64,000 bases of DNA from Pontibacter ramchanderi. Its GTDB lineage: Bacteria; Bacteroidota; Bacteroidia; Cytophagales; Hymenobacteraceae. Below, piece by piece: positions 36,856 to 46,161 of the stretch. The stretch's first letter is position 1, and the number at the start of each line of letters is the position of its first letter. The notes under the pieces are model-generated. The model was not told the DNA's origin. It saw only the letters and a list, made by a program, of their open reading frames with translations, and did no database searches. The stretch is taken from assembly GCF_002846395.1 (NCBI RefSeq), contig NZ_PJMU01000004.1, positions 124,001-188,000 of the forward strand, written 5' to 3'. The position numbers and the translations under genes are program-made.

Positions 36856-37755
36856 TTAATATAGTTCGTCCAGTGAAAGGCGCAGGTACTTGCGCACGGC
36901 GCGGTAAGAGCTCAGGAAACCGATCACGGCACCCAAGACAATCAGGGTAATCATGAGCATATACATCTGTTCTTCATCTTTCAGCAGGCTCAGTTCTGTA
37001 ATTTCGCGATAAGCATACTGCATCAGCGCAAAGAGCAGCACAGAGGCAATAATACCACTGATGATGCCCTGGAAGGCCGCACGATTCAGGAACGGGCGCT
37101 GTATGAAGAACGAGGTTGCCCCAACCAATTGCATGCTCCGGATCAGGAAACGTTGGGAGTACAGGGCCAGTTTGATGGTGTTGTTGATCAGAATGATTAC
37201 CACCAGCACCAGTATACCTGCAAAAGCGATTAGTAAAATACTGATTTTCTGAATGTTGCTGTTTATAGACTCGATCAGGCTTTCAACATACTGCACCTCA
37301 TATACGCCCTCTATACCTTCAATGTCGTTTTTTATACCTTTGAGTTGGGCAGAACTGGAGTTTTCCGCATTAATCCGGATTACATAGGTGTCGCGGAGGG
37401 GGTTGTCTCCCAGAAATGCGGTGAAATCTTCGCCGGTCTCTTCCAGAAAGGCCTTGGCTCCATCTTCTTTTGACAGGAAGCGCACTTGAGCAGTGTCGCC
37501 TTTGTACGCCACATACTCTTTCGCGGCAAGCGTCTTCTTCAGGCGGTCCAGCTGTACCTGAGTCAGGTTACGATCCAGGTATACCTGCATCTCAATGCTT
37601 TCCTTCACAATATCCGACAGTTTGCCAGCATGGATCAGGAGCATACCAAACAAACCGATCACAAACAGGGCCAGTGAAATGGAAAACACCACCATGGCAT
37701 GCGGGTAGTTGCCGAGCTTCTTCTTCTTAACTGTCTTGGGGGTAGTTGTTGCCAT
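36856..37755 (-). CDS. ftsX: cell division protein FtsX
   Basis: A 299-residue permease-like protein: one N-terminal helix (AMVVFSISLALFVIGLFGMLLI), a periplasmic domain with the EMQVYLDRNLT strand, then three helices. With the ATPase FtsE it couples division to peptidoglycan hydrolase activation. FtsE is not adjacent. It leads the ftsX-DUF3098-uppP-truB-ribF operon. Confidence 0.92.
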   Translation of the reverse strand: MATTTPKTVKKKKLGNYPHAMVVFSISLALFVIGLFGMLLIHAGKLSDIVKESIEMQVYLDRNLTQVQLDRLKKTLAAKEYVAYKGDTAQVRFLSKEDGAKAFLEETGEDFTAFLGDNPLRDTYVIRINAENSSSAQLKGIKNDIEGIEGVYEVQYVESLIESINSNIQKISILLIAFAGILVLVVIILINNTIKLALYSQRFLIRSMQLVGATSFFIQRPFLNRAAFQGIISGIIASVLLFALMQYAYREITELSLLKDEEQMYMLMITLIVLGAVIGFLSSYRAVRKYLRLSLDELY

Positions 37756-37771
37756 ACGATACGCTTCCGTG

Positions 37772-37779
37772 CAAAAATA
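37772..37779 (-). promoter_or_regulatory. -7 element of the ftsX operon
   Basis: TATTTTTG on the minus strand fits TAnnTTTG exactly, 17 bases before the ftsX ATG. No clear -33 partner. Confidence 0.5.
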
Positions 37780-37819
37780 GAAATATTATTTAAATATGAG
37801 ATGCTTCCGGTCAGCTAAT

Positions 37820-37850
37820 GCAAAAAGCCCGGCTGGCGCGCCGGGCTTTA
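37820..37850 (-). terminator. rho-independent terminator of tamB
   Basis: AAGCCCGGC / GCCGGGCTT stem (about 37825-37849) with a T-run on the minus strand. The first arm overlaps the tamB stop codon region. Confidence 0.85.
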
Positions 37851-40800
37851 AAGTTTCATGCGTGGGTCAGAGTCGAGTATAATAGGGTCGCCCTGCTGCT
37901 CCCGACGGCGTTCGCGGCGTCCTTCCCTGTCCCGGCCAAAGAGCTCGCGTAGGTTGTCGAAGTGCTTGGTGTGGAGCAGGCTGAGGCGCTGTGTATTGGT
38001 GATGCGGCCGTAGGTGGTCGGGAGCGTGTTGTACTCCAGTCGCCCGCGCAGCTCGCCGCTCTTGGTTATATAATACTCCACCGACCAGCTGCCCTGGTAC
38101 GAATTGCGGTTGGTGCCACCCGCCTGTCCGGTCTGTGTCGTTGTGTTTCCTAAACCCGTCTGACTGCTCACACGCAGGCGACCCTGGAAGAATGAGTAGC
38201 TCAACCTCAGCTGCAGGGCAGAGAGGTCCGCCTGGCTGATGTCGCCCAGACCGATGTCGATCTCCAGGTTGCTGTCAATGGAGTTGAGGAATCCGCTCAG
38301 TTGGCCGGTGAGCAAGCTGCCCAAACTGCCGCCTACTGCAGCCGCTCCCGGGTTTTCGCCAAAGAAGGCACCTGGCGGCGCGAGCCTGCGCAGTACAAGC
38401 AAGCTGAATACCTGCCGGTTGAGTTCGTTTTCGTCGTTCCGTATACCTAGCAGGACGGGTTCAAGTCCTAGCCTTACACTGGCAGGGAGGTTCTCAAAAT
38501 CCAGGTCAAGCCGGATGTCCGGCGTCAGGATAGGTCCCTTCAGGTCGACAATGGCTGTTACGGGGTAGCTTCCCTGCACGCTGCCTATCTGTCCGCTGCT
38601 CTGCATGAGGTTGTCGATGCGGGTGTTTTGCACATAGGTGGCCCTGATGTCCATGATTCCCTCCAGTGGGTCGCCGTTCCAGGAGAGCGTGCCCCCGGGA
38701 GTTACCCTAAATTCGCGCGATACCACCCCTTCAAGCAAATTAAGGTTGTAGGCGCCGTTAGCGATCACGAAGTTGCCAAACATATTAAACTCGCCCCGGG
38801 TGTCGATGGTCATCTGGATCTGTCCACTGCCCGAACCGCGTATCACGTCACCTGTCTGCCGGTCGATGATGATCTCAAAATAGGCGTCATCAGTCACATC
38901 CAGGTCAAAATTCATGTTGATGCCCGATAAGTCTACTTTTTGCTCTTCTACCGCCATGGCCACGCCGGTGGAGTCGCTGATGTTGCGGTTCACGAATCGG
39001 ATAAAGTCTTTTCGGGCCAGGTCGGTCTGGTTGTCGAGCGGCACCACAATGCGGGTGTTGGCATCGCTGCGGGCATTCACGTCTATCTTCAGGTTGTCCA
39101 CGGGGCCCAGCACACTGGCAGTGCCCGTGCCGAAGGCGGTGCCGTAGTAGAGTTCGTTCTGTTCATAAGTTGTGTTCAGGATCATCAGGTTCCGGAAACG
39201 GGCGTTCAGGTCAAGCACCATGTTCTGGAAGCCGTCATGCGCGATGCCGCCTGTCACGTAGCCCACATTGCCATAGAGGTCGCGCAACTGTGCATTGCGG
39301 AAACTGATGCTGTTGGCCCCGAAGTACACGCGGTCGGAGAAACGGTAGGTAGTGCCAAGGTAATCGAAGCGGAACTGGCCGCCCGTCACCATCACGGACC
39401 CGGTCAGTACCGGAGCCGACAATCTGCCAAGTACCCGGATCCGTCCTTCCATCGTCCCTTCCATCTCCGACATTATCGGTTTCAGGATCGGCTCCACGAT
39501 CTTCAGTTGGGTTTCATCCAAAATGGCCAGCATGTCCAGCTGCTCTTCTTCGGCTCGTGGATAATAGTTGCCTGTTAGCGTCAGCACCTTTTTGTTGTTT
39601 CGGTCGATGTCCACATCAATGGCCATCTGCTGCTGGTCGTTGATCCAATTGCCTTTGCCCTGTATGTTGCCGATCAGCACATTGTCCAGGTAAAAAGAGT
39701 CGACACGCATGCCGGCGTTGAGGAGGGCATTGTTGTAAACATCCTGAGCCGTGAGTTCTGCATTGAGCGTGCCCCGGATCTGCTCCGGCATAAGCGGATT
39801 GAGATTGCGCAGGTCAAAGTTCTTGATGCTGGCGACGAGTGTACTGCCCGGGTCCTGCCCAATGGCCCCATCCACCCGGATGATCTGATTCTGGTTTGAT
39901 AGGATCAAATCCTCAAAATCAAAGCGCTTACCGTTTTCGCTGATGTAGACCATGCTGCCTGGCTGAAAGGCCCAGGGTGTTTCGCGAAGCGTGATGTTTG
40001 ATCTGCCGAAAACAACCTGTAGCCGGTCCTGCAGGAAGTTTACATCGCCCACTACGGTCGCCTGGTTGTTAAAGGCGGGTTGCAGCAGGTTGGTATAAAA
40101 CCCGATGGTGCGCTCACTCCAGATCGCCTCGAGCAGGAGGCGCTCCGTTTCGCCGACAGAGGGCAGCAATTGTTTGTCTGACGTGAACTGGGCACTGGCC
40201 AGCACATCCGGGCTGTTCTGCAGCTTGGAGGTGCTCAGTTCGATGTCGTTGTGGTAGAGAGTGGCGTTGTCGTATAATATAGTATCGATGCGCGCATAGG
40301 AGGTCAGGATAACCGTGTTGCCATGCCGGAAAGTACCTTCCATTTTGGAGAAGTCGGAAATTGTGAGCTCCGGTACAAACAGCTGGAGCAAGGGGTTGAC
40401 CTTTCGCAGGTATAGATCATAGTCCAGGCTATACTCAGGTCGGCCATTGGGACGTTTCCGGGCGTAGTAGGCTGTTGTTGCGGCATCGTTGCTTTCGAAA
40501 TTCAGCTTGTACTCCTGCACCAGTTGCTTCAGATCATCAATCAGGGTCGAGTAATTGAAATCGCCGCTCACACGCAAGGCCAGCGGGGTGGAGCGAAGCG
40601 TCAGGCTGCGGATGCCCTCCCCAACGCGGGACTGTACCCGGATCGTGTCGAGTGCGACACGCTGGCCTTCGTAGGTAACAGAGGCGCTGTCAAAGAAAGC
40701 GGTTCCCTCAAAGTCGTCGAGCTTGAGGCCACGGAAATTGAGGTCGGCATTGGCCCGCACGATCACCGACTTGTCTGTCAGGCGCAGCGCTTTCAGGTCG

Positions 40801-42413
40801 GCTTTGTCCAGGTCGGCTCTCAGGTTAAAAGCCTGGTTGTTGTTTGCCAGGTTCACCTCCCCATTGGCCCTAAAGGCGAGGTTCGGGTCGGCTATGGCAA
40901 AGCGGCCTTCGTAGCGTTGTCTGCTCAGGGTGCCATCCGTGCGAATGTTGCGGTAGTTGTAGTCGAGCAGGTAAAGCTGGGCAATGTCGGCGTTGATTTC
41001 CAGGCGGGCATCTTGCAGCGTGAAACCTGAGCCGGCCACGCGCCCATCCATGGTGATCGTCTTGATAACATTTTCCTGCCCGATCAGGCGACCTATGTTG
41101 AAGTTCTGGGTCTTGAGGCGACCCCGGTATGAGGAGGTGTTGTTGCTCCTGTTGATCTTCATGTTAATGTCGGACTGCACATTGCCAAGCGCGGTGGCAA
41201 AACTGCCATTGGCCACAAAGTCGTTGTAGAAACCGAGGAAGCGACCGTCAATCTTTACGGTACCAAGCCGGGCGGCAATGGTATAGGCCTCAGCTGGCAG
41301 AAATTGCTTGATATCCTCGGCATTCAGTGTCGATGGCCTTAGGCGGATGTTGGCAAAGGTCTCGCCCCAGTTGGGCAGGCCGTCCACGTTCATGGTGCCT
41401 ACAATGTGCGTGTTCTTCCCATACCTGACATCCAGGTTCGTCGCTATGAACTCCGCCACCCGGCCCTCTACCTCGGCAGACGCTACGTAGGCATTCTCAT
41501 CGTAGTCTTTTAGAGGAGGGGCAAACAGGGCAATGTCACGGGAGTATACCTTGGAGTCTTTGATCCGGCCGGTAACGGTTACACTATCGATAAAGTCGGA
41601 GAAGTTGCCGAATCGGTTGTAGTCGAACCGCACATAGTTTTGCACATTGCTGTCGTTCACCCGCAGGTCCAGCTCGTCCCACTCCCAGAAAGTGGAAGCA
41701 TAGGTCATCAGCACATCGAGGTTGTGCAGGCGTATACCTGATGGGCGCTCGTGGGCAGAGAGGTCCGTTACCCGTACCTTGAGCGTGTCACCGGGCTCAA
41801 ACTCGGTGAAGCGAGCCGAGATGCTGTCGATGGCCAGGTGAAAGTAGTCGATGCCGTAGTCGGTGGGTGGGCGGTTGAAGTTGTCGTAGCTGAAGTGGCC
41901 GTTCCGGATCACTAACTCGTCAATGGAAAACTCGAAGGGTTGGCTCGCCTTGGTGGTGTCTTTGGTGATCAGCTCGCCAAGGGAAGTAATGAAGGTGGAC
42001 AAGTTGAGGGTGTCGCTGCCCTCGTACTGGATCAGGTGCGCCCGAGGTTCCTGCAACTCCAGGGAGGCTATACCTAATGTGTTTGGTTTGAAGATGGAGA
42101 AGAGGCTGATGTCAGCCTCTGCCCGGCCTACGTAAAAAAGCTCCTCGCCCTTGTAATCGAGCACCTGCACTTTTTCCAGGATTACATTGCTGAAGAACTC
42201 AATGTCGACCCGTTGGATGGTTACCTCATGGTCGATGGTGCGGGAGATGTACTCGGCGGCTTTCTGGGCGACTTTTGTTTGCACGCCCGGGTAGCGAATA
42301 GCCACAAAAACAACCGCAAAAGTCACCAAAAGCAACAGGATTAGCGCCAAAACTATTTTTAGAATGGCTTTTCCTATAACTTTGAAGTAATTTATGGACT
42401 GTTCTTTTTCCAA
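37848..42413 (-). CDS. tamB: TamB-type translocation/assembly module protein
   Basis: A 1521-residue envelope protein: an N-terminal membrane helix (about 12-33), a very long beta-rich AsmA/TamB-like region, and the C-terminal DUF490 domain (about 1150-1480, with GTLSWNGDPLEGIMDIRATY and PDIRLDLDFENLPASV). It is thought to form a groove bridging inner and outer membrane for lipids or outer-membrane proteins. No ATG is available: the frame stops upstream and the only early start codon is TTG at 42413, three bases from the tsaD ATG on the other strand. A TamA partner is not nearby. Confidence 0.9.
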   Translation of the reverse strand: MEKEQSINYFKVIGKAILKIVLALILLLLVTFAVVFVAIRYPGVQTKVAQKAAEYISRTIDHEVTIQRVDIEFFSNVILEKVQVLDYKGEELFYVGRAEADISLFSIFKPNTLGIASLELQEPRAHLIQYEGSDTLNLSTFITSLGELITKDTTKASQPFEFSIDELVIRNGHFSYDNFNRPPTDYGIDYFHLAIDSISARFTEFEPGDTLKVRVTDLSAHERPSGIRLHNLDVLMTYASTFWEWDELDLRVNDSNVQNYVRFDYNRFGNFSDFIDSVTVTGRIKDSKVYSRDIALFAPPLKDYDENAYVASAEVEGRVAEFIATNLDVRYGKNTHIVGTMNVDGLPNWGETFANIRLRPSTLNAEDIKQFLPAEAYTIAARLGTVKIDGRFLGFYNDFVANGSFATALGNVQSDINMKINRSNNTSSYRGRLKTQNFNIGRLIGQENVIKTITMDGRVAGSGFTLQDARLEINADIAQLYLLDYNYRNIRTDGTLSRQRYEGRFAIADPNLAFRANGEVNLANNNQAFNLRADLDKADLKALRLTDKSVIVRANADLNFRGLKLDDFEGTAFFDSASVTYEGQRVALDTIRVQSRVGEGIRSLTLRSTPLALRVSGDFNYSTLIDDLKQLVQEYKLNFESNDAATTAYYARKRPNGRPEYSLDYDLYLRKVNPLLQLFVPELTISDFSKMEGTFRHGNTVILTSYARIDTILYDNATLYHNDIELSTSKLQNSPDVLASAQFTSDKQLLPSVGETERLLLEAIWSERTIGFYTNLLQPAFNNQATVVGDVNFLQDRLQVVFGRSNITLRETPWAFQPGSMVYISENGKRFDFEDLILSNQNQIIRVDGAIGQDPGSTLVASIKNFDLRNLNPLMPEQIRGTLNAELTAQDVYNNALLNAGMRVDSFYLDNVLIGNIQGKGNWINDQQQMAIDVDIDRNNKKVLTLTGNYYPRAEEEQLDMLAILDETQLKIVEPILKPIMSEMEGTMEGRIRVLGRLSAPVLTGSVMVTGGQFRFDYLGTTYRFSDRVYFGANSISFRNAQLRDLYGNVGYVTGGIAHDGFQNMVLDLNARFRNLMILNTTYEQNELYYGTAFGTGTASVLGPVDNLKIDVNARSDANTRIVVPLDNQTDLARKDFIRFVNRNISDSTGVAMAVEEQKVDLSGINMNFDLDVTDDAYFEIIIDRQTGDVIRGSGSGQIQMTIDTRGEFNMFGNFVIANGAYNLNLLEGVVSREFRVTPGGTLSWNGDPLEGIMDIRATYVQNTRIDNLMQSSGQIGSVQGSYPVTAIVDLKGPILTPDIRLDLDFENLPASVRLGLEPVLLGIRNDENELNRQVFSLLVLRRLAPPGAFFGENPGAAAVGGSLGSLLTGQLSGFLNSIDSNLEIDIGLGDISQADLSALQLRLSYSFFQGRLRVSSQTGLGNTTTQTGQAGGTNRNSYQGSWSVEYYITKSGELRGRLEYNTLPTTYGRITNTQRLSLLHTKHFDNLRELFGRDREGRRERRREQQGDPIILDSDPRMKL
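42377..42384 (+). promoter_or_regulatory. tsaD -7 element inside tamB
   Basis: TAACTTTG fits TAnnTTTG exactly and lies 32 bases before the tsaD ATG, inside the first codons of tamB on the other strand. On the opposite strand TAAAATTG (42430-42437, one mismatch, inside tsaD) is a candidate for tamB. Confidence 0.55.
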
Positions 42414-42416
42414 AAG

Positions 42417-43424
42417 ATGACCGAACCTACAATTTTAGCGATTGAATCTTCATGCGACGAAACATCTGCAGCGGTTATACGCGGCGGAAAAGTTTTATCG
42501 AATATTATTGCTACTCAGGCTGTTCACGAAAAATACGGCGGCGTAGTGCCGGAGCTTGCTTCGAGAGCACACCAACAGAACATTATTCCGGTGGTGGCGC
42601 AGGCCTTGCATACGGCAAATGTAAACAAAACTGACTTAAATGCAGTGGCTTTCACCCGTGGTCCCGGCTTGTTGGGCGCGCTGCTGGTGGGCAGCTCTTT
42701 TGCTAAGTCCTTTGCGCTGGGGCTCAACATTCCGCTAATCGACGTTAACCACATGCAGGCGCACATTCTGGCCCATTTTATCGACGATCCCAAGCCTAAC
42801 TTTCCGTTCCTTTGCCTGACCGTAAGTGGCGGCCATACCCAGATCGTGCTTGTGAAGGACCACCTGGATATGGAGATCATCGGTCAGACCACGGACGATG
42901 CCGTAGGGGAGGCCTTCGACAAAACAGCTAAAATGCTCGGCCTGCCCTACCCGGGCGGACCGATGCTCGACAAGACGGCAGCACAGGGCAACCCCGCGGC
43001 TTTCTCATTCCCGGTAGGCAACATGCCCGGCTACGACTTTTCGTTCAGCGGCATCAAGACCTCAGTGCTCTATTTCCTTAAGGATAAAACGAAAGACAAC
43101 CCGAACTTCGTACAGGAGAACCTGGCCGATATCTGCGCCAGCGTGCAGTATACCCTGATCAAAACCCTGCTCAAGAAAGTAGTGCAGGCAGCCAAGGACC
43201 TGGGCATAAAAGAAGTGGCGATTGCCGGAGGTGTATCGGCCAATTCGGGCCTTCGCCAGGCCCTGCAGGATTACGCCAAAAAGTACGACTGGAACGTGTA
43301 TATACCTGCTTTCCAGTATTGTACCGATAATGCAGGTATGATCGCTATAACGGCTCATTACCAGTATCTTAAAGGCGACTTCGCTGACCAGTACGTAAGC
43401 CCGGAACCGAGGATGAAATTTTGA
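42417..43424 (+). CDS. tsaD: tRNA N6-adenosine threonylcarbamoyltransferase
   Basis: A 335-residue ASKHA-fold enzyme that, with TsaB and TsaE, makes t6A37 on ANN-reading tRNAs. The metal ligands are His112 and His116 (NHMQAHILAH); AIESSCDETS, SGGHTQIV and AGGVSANSGLR are further motifs, and MSPEPRM-like YVSPEPRMKF closes it. The start lies only three bases from the tamB start. Confidence 0.95.
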   Translation: MTEPTILAIESSCDETSAAVIRGGKVLSNIIATQAVHEKYGGVVPELASRAHQQNIIPVVAQALHTANVNKTDLNAVAFTRGPGLLGALLVGSSFAKSFALGLNIPLIDVNHMQAHILAHFIDDPKPNFPFLCLTVSGGHTQIVLVKDHLDMEIIGQTTDDAVGEAFDKTAKMLGLPYPGGPMLDKTAAQGNPAAFSFPVGNMPGYDFSFSGIKTSVLYFLKDKTKDNPNFVQENLADICASVQYTLIKTLLKKVVQAAKDLGIKEVAIAGGVSANSGLRQALQDYAKKYDWNVYIPAFQYCTDNAGMIAITAHYQYLKGDFADQYVSPEPRMKF

Positions 43425-43697
43425 TTGAGTGATTGAGTGAATGAGTGATTTTGAAATTTGGAGATTTGAAGAGTCTAGTGTAGGGACAGATCGCGACCTG
43501 TCTGAATCGTGCATAGGTATAATTTGTCTGAATCTTTCTATAGGGCCCCTTCCCCAAGGATTTTCAGGATTAATGGATTGACAGGATTCTCAAGATCGAT
43601 TGTTCTTATATATCAAGCTTTAAAATCCTGATTATACAACATCAATCAACCATTTAACAATCACTTATTCACTAACTCACTCAATCACTAAATCAAA
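43425..43697. repeat. repeat-rich spacer: inverted ACTCACTCAATC arrays and dispersed element copy 1
   Basis: The 273-bp gap opens with GATTGAGTGATTGAGTGAAT-type sequence (43423-43449) and closes with its reverse complement type (43658-43695), so the two arms could pair. Between them, 43480-43635 is copy 1 of a dispersed element: a GACAG...CTGTC hairpin, then TTGTCTGAATCTTTCTATAG at 43524-43543, GGGCCCC, and a tail rich in GGATT/AATCC. No gene is present. Confidence 0.8.
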
Positions 43698-44087
43698 ATG
43701 AAACACCTCTTCCAGGTCGGTGACACCAAGGTATACCGCAAGACGGTAACGGCGGCAGACTTTGCCCGTTTCGACGATGGGCTGGTACATGCGGTTTGCT
43801 CTACCTTTTCGTTGGCGCAGGCGGCAGAATGGGCGGGTCGCTTGTTTGTGCTGGAGATGAAAGAAGAAGATGAGGAAGGAATAGGTACATTTCTGACTAT
43901 CAATCATAAAAGCCCTGCTTTTGAAGGCGAAGAGATGGAGATAAATGCCACCTTGAAAGAGGTGAATGGCAATAATGTAATTTGTACCTTTGAGGCCCGT
44001 GTGGGAGACAGAGTGGTGGCAGACGGCGAGACAGGGCAGAAGATATTAAAGAAAGACAAACTGGCCAGGGTGCTGGCCCCGAGATAA
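43698..44087 (+). CDS. hotdog-fold thioesterase (FlK-like)
   Basis: A 129-residue hotdog-domain protein close to the thioesterase family typified by fluoroacetyl-CoA thioesterase: VYRKTVTAADFARFDDGLVHAV at the N-terminus, the helix STFSLAQAAEWAGR, and the strands GTFLTINHKSPAFEGEEMEI and VICTFEARVGDRVVADG. It probably cleaves an acyl-CoA; the substrate is unknown. smpB follows after three bases, so the two are probably co-transcribed. Confidence 0.75.
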   Translation: MKHLFQVGDTKVYRKTVTAADFARFDDGLVHAVCSTFSLAQAAEWAGRLFVLEMKEEDEEGIGTFLTINHKSPAFEGEEMEINATLKEVNGNNVICTFEARVGDRVVADGETGQKILKKDKLARVLAPR

Positions 44088-44090
44088 AGC

Positions 44091-44564
44091 ATGGCGAAAG
44101 CAAAAGACAAAGACCGGATAAAGAAGCACGTGAACATCGTCAACAGAAGAGCTTCTTTTGAATACCAGTTCCTGGATAAGTATACGGCGGGCATTATGCT
44201 CAAAGGCACCGAGATCAAATCGATACGGGAGGGCAAGGTAAACATGCAGGATGGCTACTGCGTGCTGCACAACGGTGAGCTATACCTGTACAACGTCCAT
44301 ATCTCTACCTACACCGAGGGCACCCATTACAACCACGAGCCGATGCGGGTGCGCAAACTCCTTGTGAACAAGAGCGAGCTCAAGAAACTGGAGAAGGGCG
44401 TGCAGGAGCAGGGTGTCACGATTATTCCGATCCGGGTGTTCATCAGCGACCGGGGCTTTGCTAAAGTAGAGATTGCACTGGCACGCGGTAAGAAGCTGCA
44501 CGACAAGCGGGAAGACATCAAAGCAAAGGACGTAAAACGCGAACTGGACAGAAGCGGATATTGA
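44091..44564 (+). CDS. smpB: SsrA-binding protein
   Basis: A 157-residue tmRNA partner for rescue of stalled ribosomes. IVNRRASFEYQFLDKYTAGI, LKGTEIKSIREGKVNMQDGY and the basic tail GKKLHDKREDIKAKDVKREL are family motifs. The tmRNA gene itself is not in the window. Confidence 0.95.
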   Translation: MAKAKDKDRIKKHVNIVNRRASFEYQFLDKYTAGIMLKGTEIKSIREGKVNMQDGYCVLHNGELYLYNVHISTYTEGTHYNHEPMRVRKLLVNKSELKKLEKGVQEQGVTIIPIRVFISDRGFAKVEIALARGKKLHDKREDIKAKDVKRELDRSGY

Positions 44565-44794
44565 TTGGATTGAGTGATTGAGTGAATATTTTAGATTTTT
44601 GATTTAGTGTTTGAGTGAATGAGTGATTGTTTATTTATTTTGATTCAAAAGACCTTTACTTAAGTTTTAATGTCATATGTAATCATCATAAAGCACTAAA
44701 CATTTCATTCAAAAGCTACTCAGTCGCTAACCCACTCTTTCCCTCAATAAAAAAAATCACTAACTCACTCAACCACTCAATCACTAACTCAAAA
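44565..44794. repeat. inverted ACTCACTCAATC-type arrays between smpB and the NlpC/P60 gene
   Basis: The left arm (about 44565-44635) reads GATTGAGTGATTGAGTGAAT and variants; the right arm (about 44757-44793) reads CACTAACTCACTCAACCACT and variants, so the 230-bp gap has the same two-arm plan as that at 43425. The right arm is open in frame with the downstream gene, which creates a false N-terminal extension there. Confidence 0.75.
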
Positions 44795-45571
44795 ATGGAC
44801 TACGGAATATGCATGCTCAGTCTAGTGCCGATGCGCGCTGAGCCTTCAGATAAAGCGGAAATGGTGACACAGGTGCTCTTTGGGGAGTGTCTGGAAGTAC
44901 TGAGCAAGCAGGGGAACTGGGTGCAGGTGCAGTTGGCATCAGATGGTTATACCGGTTGGGTCGACTATAAGCAGTATGTGCCTGTTTCGGTGGATTATTA
45001 CCAGGAGTGGAAGGTGGCGCAGCACCCGCGTGCGCTGGACATTGTGCAGGTGGTAAGCAACGCTGAGATGCGTATACCGGTAGGTATAGGAGCCTATTTG
45101 CCTTTTTTTGACGGCATGACCCTGCGTATAGACGGGCAAAGCTACCAGTTTAGCGGCCGCGCCACTAACCCTGCCGTGCCTGTTAGCAAAGCCCAGTTGA
45201 CAAAACTGGCCCAGGGCTTCCTGAAGGCGCCCTACCTGTGGGGTGGCAAGTCTATGTTCGGGATCGATTGCTCGGGGTTTACGCAGCAGGTATACGGCCT
45301 TTGTGGCTATCAATTGCCCCGCGACGCGAGTCAGCAGGTGACAGTGGGGGAGGAGGTGCACTTCGCAACCCAAACGCAACCGGGTGATCTGGCTTATTTT
45401 GCCAACGATGAGGGCCGGATCACGCATGTAGGCATCATGCTGGAGGGGCAGCAGATCATGCACGCCCATGGTGAGATTCGCATCGATACCTTGGATCACA
45501 ATGGCATCTACAATGCCGAGCGCAAGCGCTATTCCCATAAACTACGGATCATCAAGCGTATTTTTTCCTGA
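44795..45571 (+). CDS. C40 family (NlpC/P60) peptidase with SH3 domain
   Basis: A 258-residue hydrolase: an N-terminal SH3-like domain (about 1-65, with CLEVLSKQGNWVQVQL and GYTGWVDYKQY) and a C-terminal papain-like NlpC/P60 domain. The triad is Cys159 (GIDCSGFTQQVY), His211 (RITHVGIML) and a third residue near His223. It should cut peptidoglycan stem peptides (gamma-D-Glu-diaminopimelate type). No signal peptide is visible, so it may act in cell-wall recycling. The frame is open to 44627 only because it reads through repeat DNA; MDYGICML at 44795 is the start. Confidence 0.87.
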   Translation: MDYGICMLSLVPMRAEPSDKAEMVTQVLFGECLEVLSKQGNWVQVQLASDGYTGWVDYKQYVPVSVDYYQEWKVAQHPRALDIVQVVSNAEMRIPVGIGAYLPFFDGMTLRIDGQSYQFSGRATNPAVPVSKAQLTKLAQGFLKAPYLWGGKSMFGIDCSGFTQQVYGLCGYQLPRDASQQVTVGEEVHFATQTQPGDLAYFANDEGRITHVGIMLEGQQIMHAHGEIRIDTLDHNGIYNAERKRYSHKLRIIKRIFS

Positions 45572-45654
45572 TTCTCAGCGCTTTTCTTTGAACATAGGCT
45601 ATAACGAGTCGGTTAATTCTCGTAGAAGCTATAGCATAAGTTCAAAGCAAAGCC

Positions 45655-46161
45655 ATGAGAGACAAGGTGCTGATATTAAACCAGGACTTCAGCGCGATCG
45701 CCGTCTGCACGGTGACCAAGGCTTTTTTGCTTGTATACCTGGAGAAGGCTGAGCTCATCTCCAAGGCTAATGGCGCAGTTCTGCGCACCATCTCTACGAC
45801 TTATCCCGTTCCTTCTGTTATTCGGCTGCAGCGCTATGTCAAGGTGCCTTATTACGGCATTGCCTTGAGTAGGCACAATGTGTTGCGGCGCGACAACTTC
45901 CTCTGCCAGTACTGCGGCACCAACCGCAATCTTACTTTAGACCACCTTTTGCCTCGCTCCAGAGGAGGTGAAACCAGTTGGCAGAACATCGTGACGGCCT
46001 GTTCCAAGTGCAATTCCAGAAAGGGAGACCGCACCCCCGAAGAAGCGGGCCTCAAGCTATACCGTCACCCTTCCCGTCCGTCCCTCTATACCTTCCTGCA
46101 ACAGCACCTGAACGACGCCAACGAGGACTGGCAAATCTACCTGAAGGTGGCTAAAAAATAG
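45655..46161 (+). CDS. HNH endonuclease-like protein
   Basis: A 168-residue protein with an N-terminal domain of unknown type (KVLILNQDFSAIAVCTVTKA) and an HNH/zinc core: CxxC ligands Cys84/Cys87 (CQYCG), Asp-His in LTLDHLLPRSRGG (95-105), Asn111 and Cys116/Cys119 (CSKCN). It resembles a stand-alone HNH protein found in many Bacteroidota and Cyanobacteria. No toxin, phage or restriction genes are nearby, so defence is not implied. The role is unknown. Confidence 0.82.
   Translation: MRDKVLILNQDFSAIAVCTVTKAFLLVYLEKAELISKANGAVLRTISTTYPVPSVIRLQRYVKVPYYGIALSRHNVLRRDNFLCQYCGTNRNLTLDHLLPRSRGGETSWQNIVTACSKCNSRKGDRTPEEAGLKLYRHPSRPSLYTFLQQHLNDANEDWQIYLKVAKK

Noticed and set aside
45655..46161. HNH protein as part of a defence or restriction system
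   Set aside because: No partner genes (methyltransferase, helicase, toxin) on either side.
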